Below are positions 17,211 to 25,565 of a DNA stretch of 64,000 nucleotides, piece by piece. A program made the position numbers and the translations under genes. How positions within the stretch are numbered: the first letter of the stretch is position 1; each line of letters opens with the position of its first letter. The notes below the pieces were generated by a model. That model was not told the origin of the DNA and did no database searches. It was given only the letters and a program-made list of their open reading frames with translations. The DNA is from Streptomyces sp. NBC_00878 (GTDB lineage Bacteria > Actinomycetota > Actinomycetes > Streptomycetales > Streptomycetaceae): the NCBI RefSeq assembly GCF_026341515.1, contig NZ_JAPEOK010000001.1:1-64000 (forward strand). The letters run 5' to 3'.

Positions 17211-18478
17211 GTGTTCGCCTTGTGGCCGTTCCGCCTGCACGGGCTGGTCCGCTCCACCATCCGCACCGCCGACGACCACACCGACGACCGCTGGAGCCCC
17301 GCCGACTGGCAGCAGGCCGCCCAGCGGGCCTTCCACGCCCTGGGCGAGCAGTGGAGCTCCGGCCCGGACCGCGACCGCATCCTGTGGTCGGAGCTCTCCG
17401 CCAGGGCCTGGCTCTGGCCCGCGACTTCCGCCTCGAACTCGACTGGCTCACCGGCGCGGCCTGGCACTACATCAGCGACTCCGTGTGGGAACCCCTCGCC
17501 CCGCCCACCCCGGCGACGGCGGCCGCCCCGCTGGAGACCGCCGCGGACGCCCTGGTGGAAACCCTCAGCACTCGCCCGCCGCCAGCACGAACACCGTGCC
17601 CGCACCGTAGAGCGGCTGGCTTCTGTCATCGACGCCGGCCAACTGCCCATCGAGCTGAACGAGATGGCCGTCTACTACCGGGCCAAGGCCCAACGCGACC
17701 TCGGCCTTTCTTCCGAGTCCCGCCAAGGGATGCAGTACGTCGCCGACCGCGACGGCCGCCTGGCGCCCGCCGCCCGTCGCGGTCTGGCTCACCTCGCCCG
17801 TCTCGCTGGTGACCTTCCCGCCGCACTGGCCACCGCCGACACCCTCGGCTGGGCCGGCCGTCACCATCGCGTCCGCGGCGACATCTGGTGGCCCCATGGC
17901 GACATGCAGCGCGCAGCCGCCGACTACGCCGCCGCTCGCGCCGAAGCCGAAGACAACGGCATCGCCGGCGAGCGCGCGACATCCCAGGCTCAGCGCGCTT
18001 TTGTCCTCGCCTTCACCAGCCCCGGTCACGCCGCCGACGAAATCGACCTCGCCCACCAGCTCCTGACAGGGCTCGTCCTGCGCGTCACCACCGCGACCGT
18101 CCAGCTCGCCGAACTCATCCGCGACGCCGGCACCAGCCAGGACATCGAAGACCGGGCCGAACGGCTGCGCACCGAGATCCGCACCTTGCCGGCGCCGCCG
18201 TCGCCGTCGCCGTCGCCGAACCCATCCTCGAACTCGCCCTGGCCTTTCACCACGCCGTCCTCGACAACAGCGCGGGCGTGAGCACCTGCATCAGCCGCCT
18301 GCGCGGCCTGACCGCGTCCGGCGACTACGCCTACTACCTCGATATCGCCCACTTCTTGGCCGGGCTCCCGCTCGAGTCCCCCTCACCAGCAGGGTGGCTC
18401 CATGGACAACAGATCGCGCGCCAGCGGTGGCGGGGCCTGGTCACCGGCCGGCGCAATCACCTGCGCGCCACCCGATGA
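17211..18478 (+). pseudogene. TPR-type cytoplasmic protein of unknown role, several frameshifts
   Basis: Coherent coding segments lie in successive frames: VFALWPFRLHGLVRSTIRTA up to about 17.4 kb; FRLELDWLTGAAWHYISDSV to about 17.57 kb; then a long piece RTVERLASVIDAGQLPIELN... LARLAGDLPAALATADTLGW to about 18.19 kb; and finally VAEPILELALAFHHAVLDNS ... WRGLVTGRRNHLRATR at 18478. Together they resemble a helical TPR-like protein of about 420 aa of a kind that is frequent in Streptomyces. At least three frame changes mean no intact product. Confidence 0.5.
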
Positions 18479-18527
18479 AACAGTGCGGCCCCGCCAATCC
18501 GGCGGGACCGCAGGCGTCTGCCGCTGA

Positions 18528-18908
18528 TCAGGGAGTGAGGTCCAGTACCCGGACCGGCTCGCCGACCCACCGGTTCGGGGCGGTGGTGGCGATGATCGCG
18601 CCGTCGGGGCGGTCCGGGGTGGGCTGCGCCGTGTAATGGCAGTGGGCCGCCGCCCACGTCTTTTGCCGCGCGAGGGCCAGGGCTGCAGCCAGATCCAGAT
18701 CGAGGACGGTGACGCCGGGAAGAGAGGCAAGGTGCTCGGCCGTGCCGGGCCGGGCGCGATCGGCTTCGACTAACGCGCACGCTGGGGCGTACAGGAACCA
18801 GCCCGATTCGGCGTGAGCGCGGTGGATCAGACGGGAAGCAAGGACGTTGCCCTGGCCGGCCGCGGCCATCGCGGTGTCGTCCAGAACGATGTGCACAGCG
18901 TCGCTCAC
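18528..18908 (-). CDS. PIN-domain toxin-like protein (VapC type)
   Basis: A 126-aa PIN-fold protein, predicted to be a metal-dependent RNase. Conserved acidic residues appear in order: VLDDTAMAAAG at the N-terminus, CALVEADRA in the middle, and PDGAIIATTAPN near the end. The GTG start at 18908 overlaps the antitoxin stop (GTGA), so the two genes are translationally coupled. The first PIN motif is LDDTA, close to the classic LDxS/T pattern. It is probably the toxin of a chromosomal toxin-antitoxin pair that helps stabilise this accessory region. Confidence 0.7.
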   Translation of the reverse strand: MSDAVHIVLDDTAMAAAGQGNVLASRLIHRAHAESGWFLYAPACALVEADRARPGTAEHLASLPGVTVLDLDLAAALALARQKTWAAAHCHYTAQPTPDRPDGAIIATTAPNRWVGEPVRVLDLTP

Positions 18909-19162
18909 CAGTTGGTCACCTGGGCCAGGCGCCGGTCCAGCTCGTTGTCCAGGTCCTGCTCCTCGGCAGCGGTCGGCGCGTAGCCGTTCCACTCCTTCAA
19001 CGCGGCCAGGGCCTTCTCCGCCCGTTCGGCACGCTCGTCCGGAGTCAGCAATGTCTCAGCGAGACGGGCGAGATACGCGCGCAGCGACAGCCCCTCAGCG
19101 GCAGCTATAGCGGCGAGCCGGTCCTTGGCTTCCTCGGGGATACGGACGTTGGCATCGGACAT
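18905..19162 (-). CDS. Ribbon-helix-helix-type antitoxin
   Basis: An 85-aa protein. Its N-terminus NVRIPEEAKDRLAAIAAAEG then LSLRAYLARLAE is a ribbon-helix-helix DNA-binding domain. The charged C-terminus (LKEWNGYAPTAAEEQDLDNE) would wrap the toxin. I choose ATG 19162 because GGAAGGAG lies at the right distance; the upstream ATG is part of that ribosome site. It is the first gene of the pair and lies 25 bp from a long palindrome, which fits autoregulation by the complex. Confidence 0.75.
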   Translation of the reverse strand: MSDANVRIPEEAKDRLAAIAAAEGLSLRAYLARLAETLLTPDERAERAEKALAALKEWNGYAPTAAEEQDLDNELDRRLAQVTNW

Positions 19163-19187
19163 CGTCGTGCTCCTTCCCATCCCTCAA

Positions 19188-19211
19188 GGCTACGGGTACG
19201 TACCCGTAGCC
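19188..19211. promoter_or_regulatory. 24-bp perfect palindrome, likely operator of the toxin-antitoxin pair
   Basis: The arms GGCTACGGGTAC and GTACCCGTAGCC abut with no gap, 25 bp upstream of the antitoxin start. The position and symmetry fit binding by the RHH antitoxin or the complex. The rest of the 19,212-19,521 stretch shows nothing supported. Confidence 0.6.
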
Positions 19212-19521
19212 GTCATGCACCCGATTCCAGTCACAACTCTGTCGCCTGGCCGAATCCAGTGCCATGCTGTGACGGCGGTGATCCTCCAACCCCCGTGGAG
19301 GCCCCACCCCTGGTCCCGCCCGCGTGCTGCCACCTGGGCGGGACCGCGCCGTCCCTCCCGGCCTCCCTACGGGAGGGCCGACGCCTGCAGGAACGCCCCT
19401 CGGCCGCCCCGTCCGAAGGCAGGGTGCTGTTCGTACGGGTGCGGACGCTGTGTGAAAACCTCGGAGCCGACGCACCCTTCCTGGGCGTGACCGCGCACTC
19501 ACGCCCGACGTTCATCTGACG

Positions 19522-20502
19522 ATGACCACGAACCGCCGCTCCACGCACCGCCCTCGCACCGCAGGTCCTCGCATCCCGGTACAGCGCAATGCGCGCGGCC
19601 GGCCAACGCCTGCGACACCCAGCCCGACGTCACCAGCAGAACGCAACTGGCACCAGCACATCAGCGCCGCCGGCACGACACTCACAGCCTTGGCAGCCGT
19701 CGCCGCCCTCCTCTTCACCGGAGTCTCTGTGCAGCAGGCCAACGGTGAACTCGACAACCGGCGCAAGGAACTGGAGATCGCTCAAGAAGGGCAGGTCACC
19801 GAACGCTTCACCACAGCTGTGGGGCAACTCGGTGACAAGTCCCCGGATGTGCAACTCGGAGGGATCTACGGGCTGCAGCGCATTATGAAGGACTCACCAC
19901 GCGATCAACCGGCGGTGATCGACATTCTGTCGGCATTTGTGCGCACCCACGCAGTGAAGTCCAAGACTCATCCCCGTGTCGGGGCACCTGCGGATGTGCA
20001 GGCCGCAGTGTCAGTGCTGGTCAATCGCGACGAGCGGGAGGACGGACCGGCGCGCGTAGATCTCGGTGGCGCAGTCCTGTCGGCAGCCAATCTCCACAGG
20101 ACCGTCGACGAACGCGGGGTGCCACTCGCAGGTGCGGTTCTCAACGCCGCGAACCTGTTCGGTGCAGACTTGTGGGAAGCGGATCTGGCAGGAGCCAAGA
20201 TGGGAGGCGTAGATCTGCGCCACGCCGACCTGAGGGAAGCCGACTTGCATGGTGCGTATTTGGAAACAGCTGTCCTAGGGTCCGCGGATCTGACAGGCGC
20301 GAACCTGGATGGGGCTTTCCTGGTCGGCGCCGATCTGGGCGGCACCGATCTGCGCGAGACCACAGGGTTGACCGTCGAGGCCCTGATCTGGGCCGATCCT
20401 CCCGAAAAGGACTACCCGCCAGACCTCCCACCGAAGCTGGCGAAAGATCCTCGCGTAAAGAAGTGGCTGGCCGGCAAGGGCCCGCAACCGGCGCCCGCCT
20501 AG
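19522..20502 (+). CDS. Membrane-anchored pentapeptide-repeat protein
   Basis: A 326-aa protein. The first ~50 residues are basic and proline-rich, followed by one membrane helix (TTLTALAAVAALLFTGVSV), then a helical segment (RRKELEIAQEGQVTERFTTA ... LGGIYGLQRIMKDSPRDQPA). A pentapeptide-repeat beta-helix follows at about residues 175-290, with units of the A(D/N)Lxx type (LSAANL, LNAANLFGADLWEADLAGA, LRHADLREADLHGAYL, ADLTGANLDGAFLVGADL). This architecture is common in Streptomyces and the function is unknown. The frame is intact and monocistronic, which is unusual among its decayed neighbours. Confidence 0.82.
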   Translation: MTTNRRSTHRPRTAGPRIPVQRNARGRPTPATPSPTSPAERNWHQHISAAGTTLTALAAVAALLFTGVSVQQANGELDNRRKELEIAQEGQVTERFTTAVGQLGDKSPDVQLGGIYGLQRIMKDSPRDQPAVIDILSAFVRTHAVKSKTHPRVGAPADVQAAVSVLVNRDEREDGPARVDLGGAVLSAANLHRTVDERGVPLAGAVLNAANLFGADLWEADLAGAKMGGVDLRHADLREADLHGAYLETAVLGSADLTGANLDGAFLVGADLGGTDLRETTGLTVEALIWADPPEKDYPPDLPPKLAKDPRVKKWLAGKGPQPAPA

Positions 20503-20701
20503 TTGTGGTGTCCAGTCCACCGTTCTTTCGCCGAGAATGGGGGGCGGCGTCCCCGGGCCTCACCTCAAGCACATGGGGACGATCGTCCGGCTGAAGCCCC
20601 ATGGAGCCTTTCGCCGAGAGGCGACCGCCCTCCGCGCGCCACCGCTCAAAGTCCCGGCTGTCTCTCCCCCCGTCCAGCCGGGACCTTGTACTGTCCTCGC
20701 C

Positions 20702-20892
20702 GGGCGCTACGCGGCGGGCTCGTACGCCACGGACCCAGCGGGCATCCGCCGGCGACGTCCCGCAGGGCCGCGAGTTCGGCGTCGTCGGCGGCCAGACCCC
20801 AGCGCAGCTTCGTGCCCACCCATTCCACGGCGTACTGGCAGCGCACCGCGTCGTCGGGGCGGGCGGCAGCCACTCGGCCGGGTCCTGGTTGT
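20702..20892 (-). pseudogene. HNH nuclease (DUF1524-like), C-terminal fragment
   Basis: On the minus strand NQDPAEWLPP in one frame is followed after a shift by RCQYAVEWVGTKLRWGLAAD, then DAELAALRDVAGGCP. This is the normal C-terminus of the secreted HNH nucleases whose N-terminal part lies at 6.2-6.5 kb. The histidine-containing core is not present at either site. A frameshift and the absent 5' half make this nonfunctional. Confidence 0.5.
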
Positions 20893-21143
20893 GATCGGCC
20901 TCGTCTCAGAGTTGTTCGGTTTGATTCCCTGGGCGGACCCGCGTTGACCTGCGGACGGGCGCCACAAGGGAGGGGCGCCGGGCAGCCGGAGGGGATCTCA
21001 CCCTCTGGCCCCCACAGAGCCGCGCGTAACGATCTCTCGTTACACGGCTCTTGTCGCTCTGATCACCAGGTCATGGCCGGTGCTGCTCTCGCACCTCACA
21101 GCCTCATATGACGACGCGTCTACCGCCGAGCCCTGGTGGCGCG

Positions 21144-21658
21144 CTATCCGCGGTGCTTGCCCCGGCCGGCTGGCAGGATCGCCTGACGAAGACCGCGAGC
21201 GGCCCGTTTCGGGTCCTTTCCCGGGCCTGGTTCCCCAGTGGCGTCTGGCGTGTGGTCCTTTCGCAGGGGCACCAGTTCCCCGCTCGTGGCCGGTTCCCGG
21301 AGGGCGGCGGACCGTCTTGATGGTGATGTCGAGGTACTTCTTCGCCCAGCGGAACAGTAATTCTCGTGCGAAAAGGGGGTCCTGGGCGTCAGCGGGGGTG
21401 ACCATGACCAGTAGGACAAGGCCGCGGTGGTCACAGATGAGGTGCCGCTTCCGCCCATTGATCTTTTTCCGCCGTCCTACCCCCGGGGCGCTTTGCTGAC
21501 GGTTTCGAATGCCTCGCTGACGCCGTCTGGGGTGTTTTGCCCGCGGCAAGGCGGATGCGGCGGCGGAGCTGGTCACGGATGATACCGAGGACGCCAGCGG
21601 CGGCCCATCGTCTGGTGAACCCATGAATCGTGCGCCAGGGAGGGTAGTCGACGGGCAT
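21144..21658 (-). pseudogene. IS5-type transposase remnant
   Basis: Pieces of a transposase appear in several frames: VDYPPWRTIHGFTRRWAAAG near the N-terminus, then KINGRKRHLICDHRGLVLLV and MVTPADAQDPLFARELLFRW, followed by a degraded tail. The order is that of IS5-group transposases on the minus strand. No terminal repeats are seen. This is an old, decayed copy unrelated to the IS5-type element at 13.6-14.5 kb by sequence. Confidence 0.55.
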
Positions 21659-21659
21659 C

Positions 21660-22246
21660 GCTCTTCATGTGATCCCGTTATCGACCAGATAGCGTGTGCC
21701 GTCGACGATCTCCGGCTCTTGGGGAAGGGCCGTGCATGCCCGGCCAGGATCCCGTTGATCACGCTGCTGATCTGCGTGGCCTTGAGGAAAGCCCCGGCCG
21801 GGCGGGGGAACACCGGCCGGGGCAGTCTGGGGTGGGAACTGGTTCGGTTACCGCGCGGGGCGCTGCCGTGGGTTGTGGGTTACCTCTCCCACATGGGCGC
21901 AGGCGCTCTGACGGAATGGGGGTACGTCGTTGGGATCTCCGCGGCTGAATCCCAGCGCCTCTACCCGGGCGGAGCATCTTCCTTCATGTTGCGCGCCTTT
22001 CGGCGTGTGAGCGCAGGGACAACTTAACTTGGGTCGCCGTCGTCGCGGCCACGTCCAACTGCGGGTTTCTGGCCGCCCCTTCCGCAGGTCAGGCCAGTTG
22101 ACTTGCGGAGTGCGTGCGTTATTCGATGCGGGGGCATTCTAGGCCTGGGCACCGCTGGCACCCCGTCGACCCGTGGCGCCTTCTGTGCAACGCTGGGCGG
22201 ATTCGATTTCGTATAGGGGCGCGCCCGTTGGAGGGGGTCTATTGGC
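21660..22246. other. About 590 bp without a supported gene; left border of the biosynthetic region
   Basis: ORFs here lack recognisable motifs. The last bases contain GGAGGGGG seven bases before the thioesterase ATG. This gap separates decayed IS material from the first intact secondary-metabolism gene and is a natural cluster boundary. Confidence 0.45.
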
Positions 22247-23023
22247 ATGCTTGAAACAGCTTCGAGTTCGGAGGACTGGATCAGCAGTTTCCATCCGGCG
22301 CCGGACAGTCCAGTGCGGCTCGTATGCCTGCCGCACGCCGGCGGGTCGGCAAGCTTCTTCTTTCCGGTTTCCAAGGCTCTCGCACCCGCGGTGGAGGTAC
22401 TGGCGATCCAGTACCCCGGTCGTCAGAATCGGCTCGATGTGCCGCCGATCGACAACCTTTCAGAATTGGCGGATGAGATCTTCGGCGCGCTACGGCTCAG
22501 GATCGATGACCGGCCGCTGGCGCTGTTCGGGCACAGCATGGGTGCTGTGCTCGCGTATGAGGTAGCGCTTCGTCTGCAGCGGAGCGGTCTTCCGTCGCCG
22601 GCTCGGCTCTTCGTCTCCGGTCGGCAGGCCCCGTCCTGCTATCGAGACGGGCGGATCCATCGGGCGTCCGATGACGAGGTCGTGGCTTCGGTGCAGGCGC
22701 TGAGCGGCACCAGCCAGGCGATTTTGGACGACCCGGAGATGCTGGCGATGATCCTTCCGGCGATCCGCAGCGACTACCATGCCGTCGCGGGGTACCGGCA
22801 CGAACCGGGTCAGGTACTCGACTGCCCGGTGACCGTGCTGCACGGCGGCAGCGACCCGCAGGTGTCGATCGACGAGGCACGCGCTTGGGCGGAACACACA
22901 ACTGGGCAAACCGACGTGGAAGTGTTTCCGGGGGGTCACTTCTTTGTCGTCGACCGCCGTCGTGAGGTGATCGGACTGCTGTCACGGGAGTTGAGCGACC
23001 TGTGCGCGGGACTGAACCGATGA
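22247..23023 (+). CDS. Type II thioesterase
   Basis: A 258-aa alpha/beta hydrolase that clears mis-primed or stalled acyl or aminoacyl groups from carrier proteins of NRPS or PKS lines. It has the family opening RLVCLPHAGGSASFF, the serine elbow LALFGHSMGAVLAYEVA, the aspartate in LHGGSDPQVSI and the histidine in FPGGHFFVV. The length is normal. A strong GGAGG precedes ATG 22247. It is followed about 200 bp later by a ferredoxin on the same strand. It most likely serves the glycopeptide NRPS whose end lies at 61.7-64 kb, though it is separated from it by the phosphonate operon. Confidence 0.9.
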   Translation: MLETASSSEDWISSFHPAPDSPVRLVCLPHAGGSASFFFPVSKALAPAVEVLAIQYPGRQNRLDVPPIDNLSELADEIFGALRLRIDDRPLALFGHSMGAVLAYEVALRLQRSGLPSPARLFVSGRQAPSCYRDGRIHRASDDEVVASVQALSGTSQAILDDPEMLAMILPAIRSDYHAVAGYRHEPGQVLDCPVTVLHGGSDPQVSIDEARAWAEHTTGQTDVEVFPGGHFFVVDRRREVIGLLSRELSDLCAGLNR

Positions 23024-23227
23024 ATCATCTTCGGGGACACCAGCTCGCGGCGAGCAGTGTCTTTGCAGGCGTATCCGGCGGGCCGCCGCCCTGCGGTCGC
23101 ATGCTCGACGGCTGGATCAACGGCTTTGGGCTCTCCCACAGCCCGTCCGGAACGATCCGACTCCACGTTTCGCTGCCGCCGGCGTTCCAGGCAGGAGTCC
23201 GCCCCATACAGAGAAGCAGGGAGAACA

Positions 23228-23428
23228 ATGATGCGTGTTGAAGTCGACGTTCCCAGCTGTGTTGCTTCGGGCCAGTGCGTGATGCTCGCCCCCGACGTCT
23301 TCGACCAGCGTGAGGAGGACGGCAGCGTTGTCCTCCTCGATGACACTCCGCCTTACGAACTTCACGACGCCGTGGGCGACTCGGCCACGATGTGCCCCGC
23401 GCAAGCGATCCGGCTCGCGGAGTCGTGA
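23228..23428 (+). CDS. Ferredoxin of the P450-partner type
   Basis: A 66-aa small ferredoxin. Cysteines in PSCVASGQCVMLAPDVF and ATMCPAQAIRLAES are arranged as in the single-cluster (3Fe-4S type) ferredoxins that feed electrons to actinobacterial P450s. The true start is ATG 23228 (or 23231) after GAGAAC; the longer ORF lacks homology upstream. The Oxy P450s of the glycopeptide part need a ferredoxin partner, and this is the only one in the window, so a role with OxyA-D is likely. It is convergent with the GNAT gene at 23,522. Confidence 0.88.
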   Translation: MMRVEVDVPSCVASGQCVMLAPDVFDQREEDGSVVLLDDTPPYELHDAVGDSATMCPAQAIRLAES

Positions 23429-23521
23429 CCGCCGCCGCCGAGACCCTCCACCGGTCGGGCCACAAAGGAGACCCTGTCCGGCGCCTGGACCCCTGTCCGG
23501 CTGCCCCTGCGCACTGGCGGC

Positions 23522-23965
23522 TCAGCCCGGGAGGTTCTTCCAATAGCGGGCGGAAAGCGTGCAGCGGTCGTCGTATCCGTGGTGCTGGTAGAAGGCATTG
23601 GCATCGAGCCGTGAGCGCAGGGTCGTCACTTCGACGGCGGAGCAGTCCCATTGCCACGCCAGTTCCTCGGCGGCGCTGATCAGCCGGCTGCCCGCTCCTG
23701 TGCGGCGGGCCGCCTCGTCGACGACGAGGCTCTCGATGCGGGCCCAGCGCCCGGTTTTCTCGAGGTACGGGACGGCGTGCAGGGAAAGGCAGCCGACGAC
23801 GCGTCCACTGTGCTCAGCCACCAGGACAGCGCTGAACGGATCGTCGAACCAGAAGGTGAAGCGCTTTTCGACGTCCGGTGCCGTACTGGGGTACCCGAGT
23901 TGGCACAGCAGACCGGCGATCTGGTCGGCATCCGAGAGAGTGGCTCGGCGTACGGTGACTGTCAC
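23522..23965 (-). CDS. GNAT-family N-acetyltransferase
   Basis: A 147-aa single GNAT domain. It starts MTVTVRRATLSDADQIAGLL, has a central strand (SAVLVAEHSGRVVGCLSLHA), the acetyl-CoA pyrophosphate loop ESLVVDEAARRTGAGSRLIS (Q/RxxGxG/A) and the final ATTLRSRLDANAFYQHHGY-like stretch. The substrate is unknown. It lies 64 bp downstream of the MurF-like gene on the same strand and may be the last gene of the long minus-strand operon. It could protect against, or modify, an amine-bearing product such as an aminophosphonate, but this is only inference. Confidence 0.82.
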   Translation of the reverse strand: MTVTVRRATLSDADQIAGLLCQLGYPSTAPDVEKRFTFWFDDPFSAVLVAEHSGRVVGCLSLHAVPYLEKTGRWARIESLVVDEAARRTGAGSRLISAAEELAWQWDCSAVEVTTLRSRLDANAFYQHHGYDDRCTLSARYWKNLPG

Positions 23966-24029
23966 GTCGTCAGCCTACTGCGGTCCAGGTCGCGGCGCTG
24001 CGACCGTCCGGCGGTCCTCGCCGGCCCCG

Positions 24030-25565
24030 TCACCGGGGACCCGGACTGCCGCCAGGCGCCACGACATCGAAGTCGCTGTCCCATCCCGTGCTGGGGGTCT
24101 CGGCGGGAAGGAGCGCGTCGGCTATCCGCCAGAGTGCGGCTTTCCGGGAACCCTTGAGAAGCACGACGTCGCCGGCGCGCAATTCGTTACGCAGGAGCGC
24201 CGTCGCGGCTTCGACGTCCGGCACCAGTTGGGTACGGGTGTCCTTGCTTGCGCTTCTCGCCGCGGCTTCATGGATCTGCCGGGCGTCCTCGCCGATCACC
24301 ACGATCCGGTCGGCGGACTGCGCGGCGAGCCGTCCCCAGCTGTCATGCCTGGCGTCTCCGGAGAAGCCGGGTTCGTGTACCGTCCCGAGCAGCGCCCACT
24401 TTCGTGCATCGCCGGTCATGGCCATCGCGGCCAGGGTGCGCAGGGCAGCCCGCACCGATCCCGAGCTCACGTTGCGCGCGTCGTCGATCACGGTGACCCC
24501 CTCCGGCGTCCGATGGACCGCCATCCGGTGCGGGGGCGTCGAGCAGTCGTTCTGCAGACCCGCGATGACCTCGTCGTGCGTGGCACCGAACTCCAGCGCG
24601 ACTGCCGCGGCGGCCAGCGCGTTGTCGATCTGGTGCTCACCGTGCGTCGGCAGGGCGACTCGCGCGGAACCACTGATGCCGGGCAGGTCGAGCCGCATGG
24701 TGAACCGCGGTCTCGCTTGGCTGTCGAGCTCGATGCCGGTGGCGCGAACGTGTGCGTCGGCGGTGCGTCCGGTCAGCACGACTCGGGCCGAGGTCCGATG
24801 CGCCATGGCGGCGACGCGCGGGTCGTCGGCGTTGAGAACGGCGACCCCGCCGGCGGATGCGTCCGGCAGTGCCTCGACGAGCTCGCCCTTGGCGGCGGCG
24901 ATGGCGTCCTGGGAGCCGAACCTGCCGAGATGGGCGTCACCGACGTTCAGCACGACGCCGACACGGGGCGGCGCCGTCGCGCAGAGCGTCACCAAGTGAC
25001 CGATGCCCCTGGTGCCCAGTTCGAGGACGAGGTGCTGGGTGTCTTCCTCGATCCGGAGGACCGTCCACGGTTGTCCCAACTCGTTGTTGAACGACCGCGG
25101 TGACGTGACGGTCGGACCGAGCCGAGCCAGCAGGTGCCCGATCAGGTTCTTGGTCGAGGTCTTCCCGACCGACCCGGTCACCCCGACAACAGCGCAGTCG
25201 GGCACTTGACGCAGCACGTGGCTTGCGAGCTTCGCCAGTGCGGCCAGCACCGCCGCGCCGGATCCGTCGTTGTCGCCCGCCAGCGCGAGCACATCGGTGG
25301 ACACGCAGCTGCCCAGGGACGGCACGACGACAGCCGGTGCTGCCACCTCGCGCGCCGTGAGCACCGCGACGGCTCCCCGCGCGACCGCCTGCTCGGCGAA
25401 CTGGAGGCCGTCGGAGCGTTGTCCCGGCAGTGCCACGAAGAGCGATCCCGGCCCCACCTTCCTGCTGTCGAACTCGACGGTGCCGCGAACATGCTGCGAG
25501 CCGTCCGCCCGGTGGAGGCGGCCACCCACCACGCCCGCAACGGCGTTGAGATCGAGCGGGATCAT
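24030..25565 (-). CDS. MurF-like amide ligase with altered substrate motif
   Basis: A 511-aa Mur-ligase-fold enzyme. Domain 1 has DSRKVGPGSLFVALPGQRSD (UDP-MurNAc end in true MurF). The ATP domain has GVTGSVGKTSTKNLIGHLL with the P-loop, NNELGQPWTVL and ELGTRGIGHL, and HGEHQIDNALAAAAVALEFG opens the C-terminal part. In ordinary MurF the C-terminal motif is D-x-YNANPxSM; here it reads VIDDARNVSSGSVRAAL, so the Tyr-Asn-Ala-Asn-Pro block is lost. ATP-dependent amide-bond formation is expected, but the acceptor may not be D-Ala-D-Ala or UDP-MurNAc-tripeptide. The ATG overlaps the upstream stop (TAATG). It may act on a phosphonate or supply a resistant wall precursor. Confidence 0.85.
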   Translation of the reverse strand: MIPLDLNAVAGVVGGRLHRADGSQHVRGTVEFDSRKVGPGSLFVALPGQRSDGLQFAEQAVARGAVAVLTAREVAAPAVVVPSLGSCVSTDVLALAGDNDGSGAAVLAALAKLASHVLRQVPDCAVVGVTGSVGKTSTKNLIGHLLARLGPTVTSPRSFNNELGQPWTVLRIEEDTQHLVLELGTRGIGHLVTLCATAPPRVGVVLNVGDAHLGRFGSQDAIAAAKGELVEALPDASAGGVAVLNADDPRVAAMAHRTSARVVLTGRTADAHVRATGIELDSQARPRFTMRLDLPGISGSARVALPTHGEHQIDNALAAAAVALEFGATHDEVIAGLQNDCSTPPHRMAVHRTPEGVTVIDDARNVSSGSVRAALRTLAAMAMTGDARKWALLGTVHEPGFSGDARHDSWGRLAAQSADRIVVIGEDARQIHEAAARSASKDTRTQLVPDVEAATALLRNELRAGDVVLLKGSRKAALWRIADALLPAETPSTGWDSDFDVVAPGGSPGPR

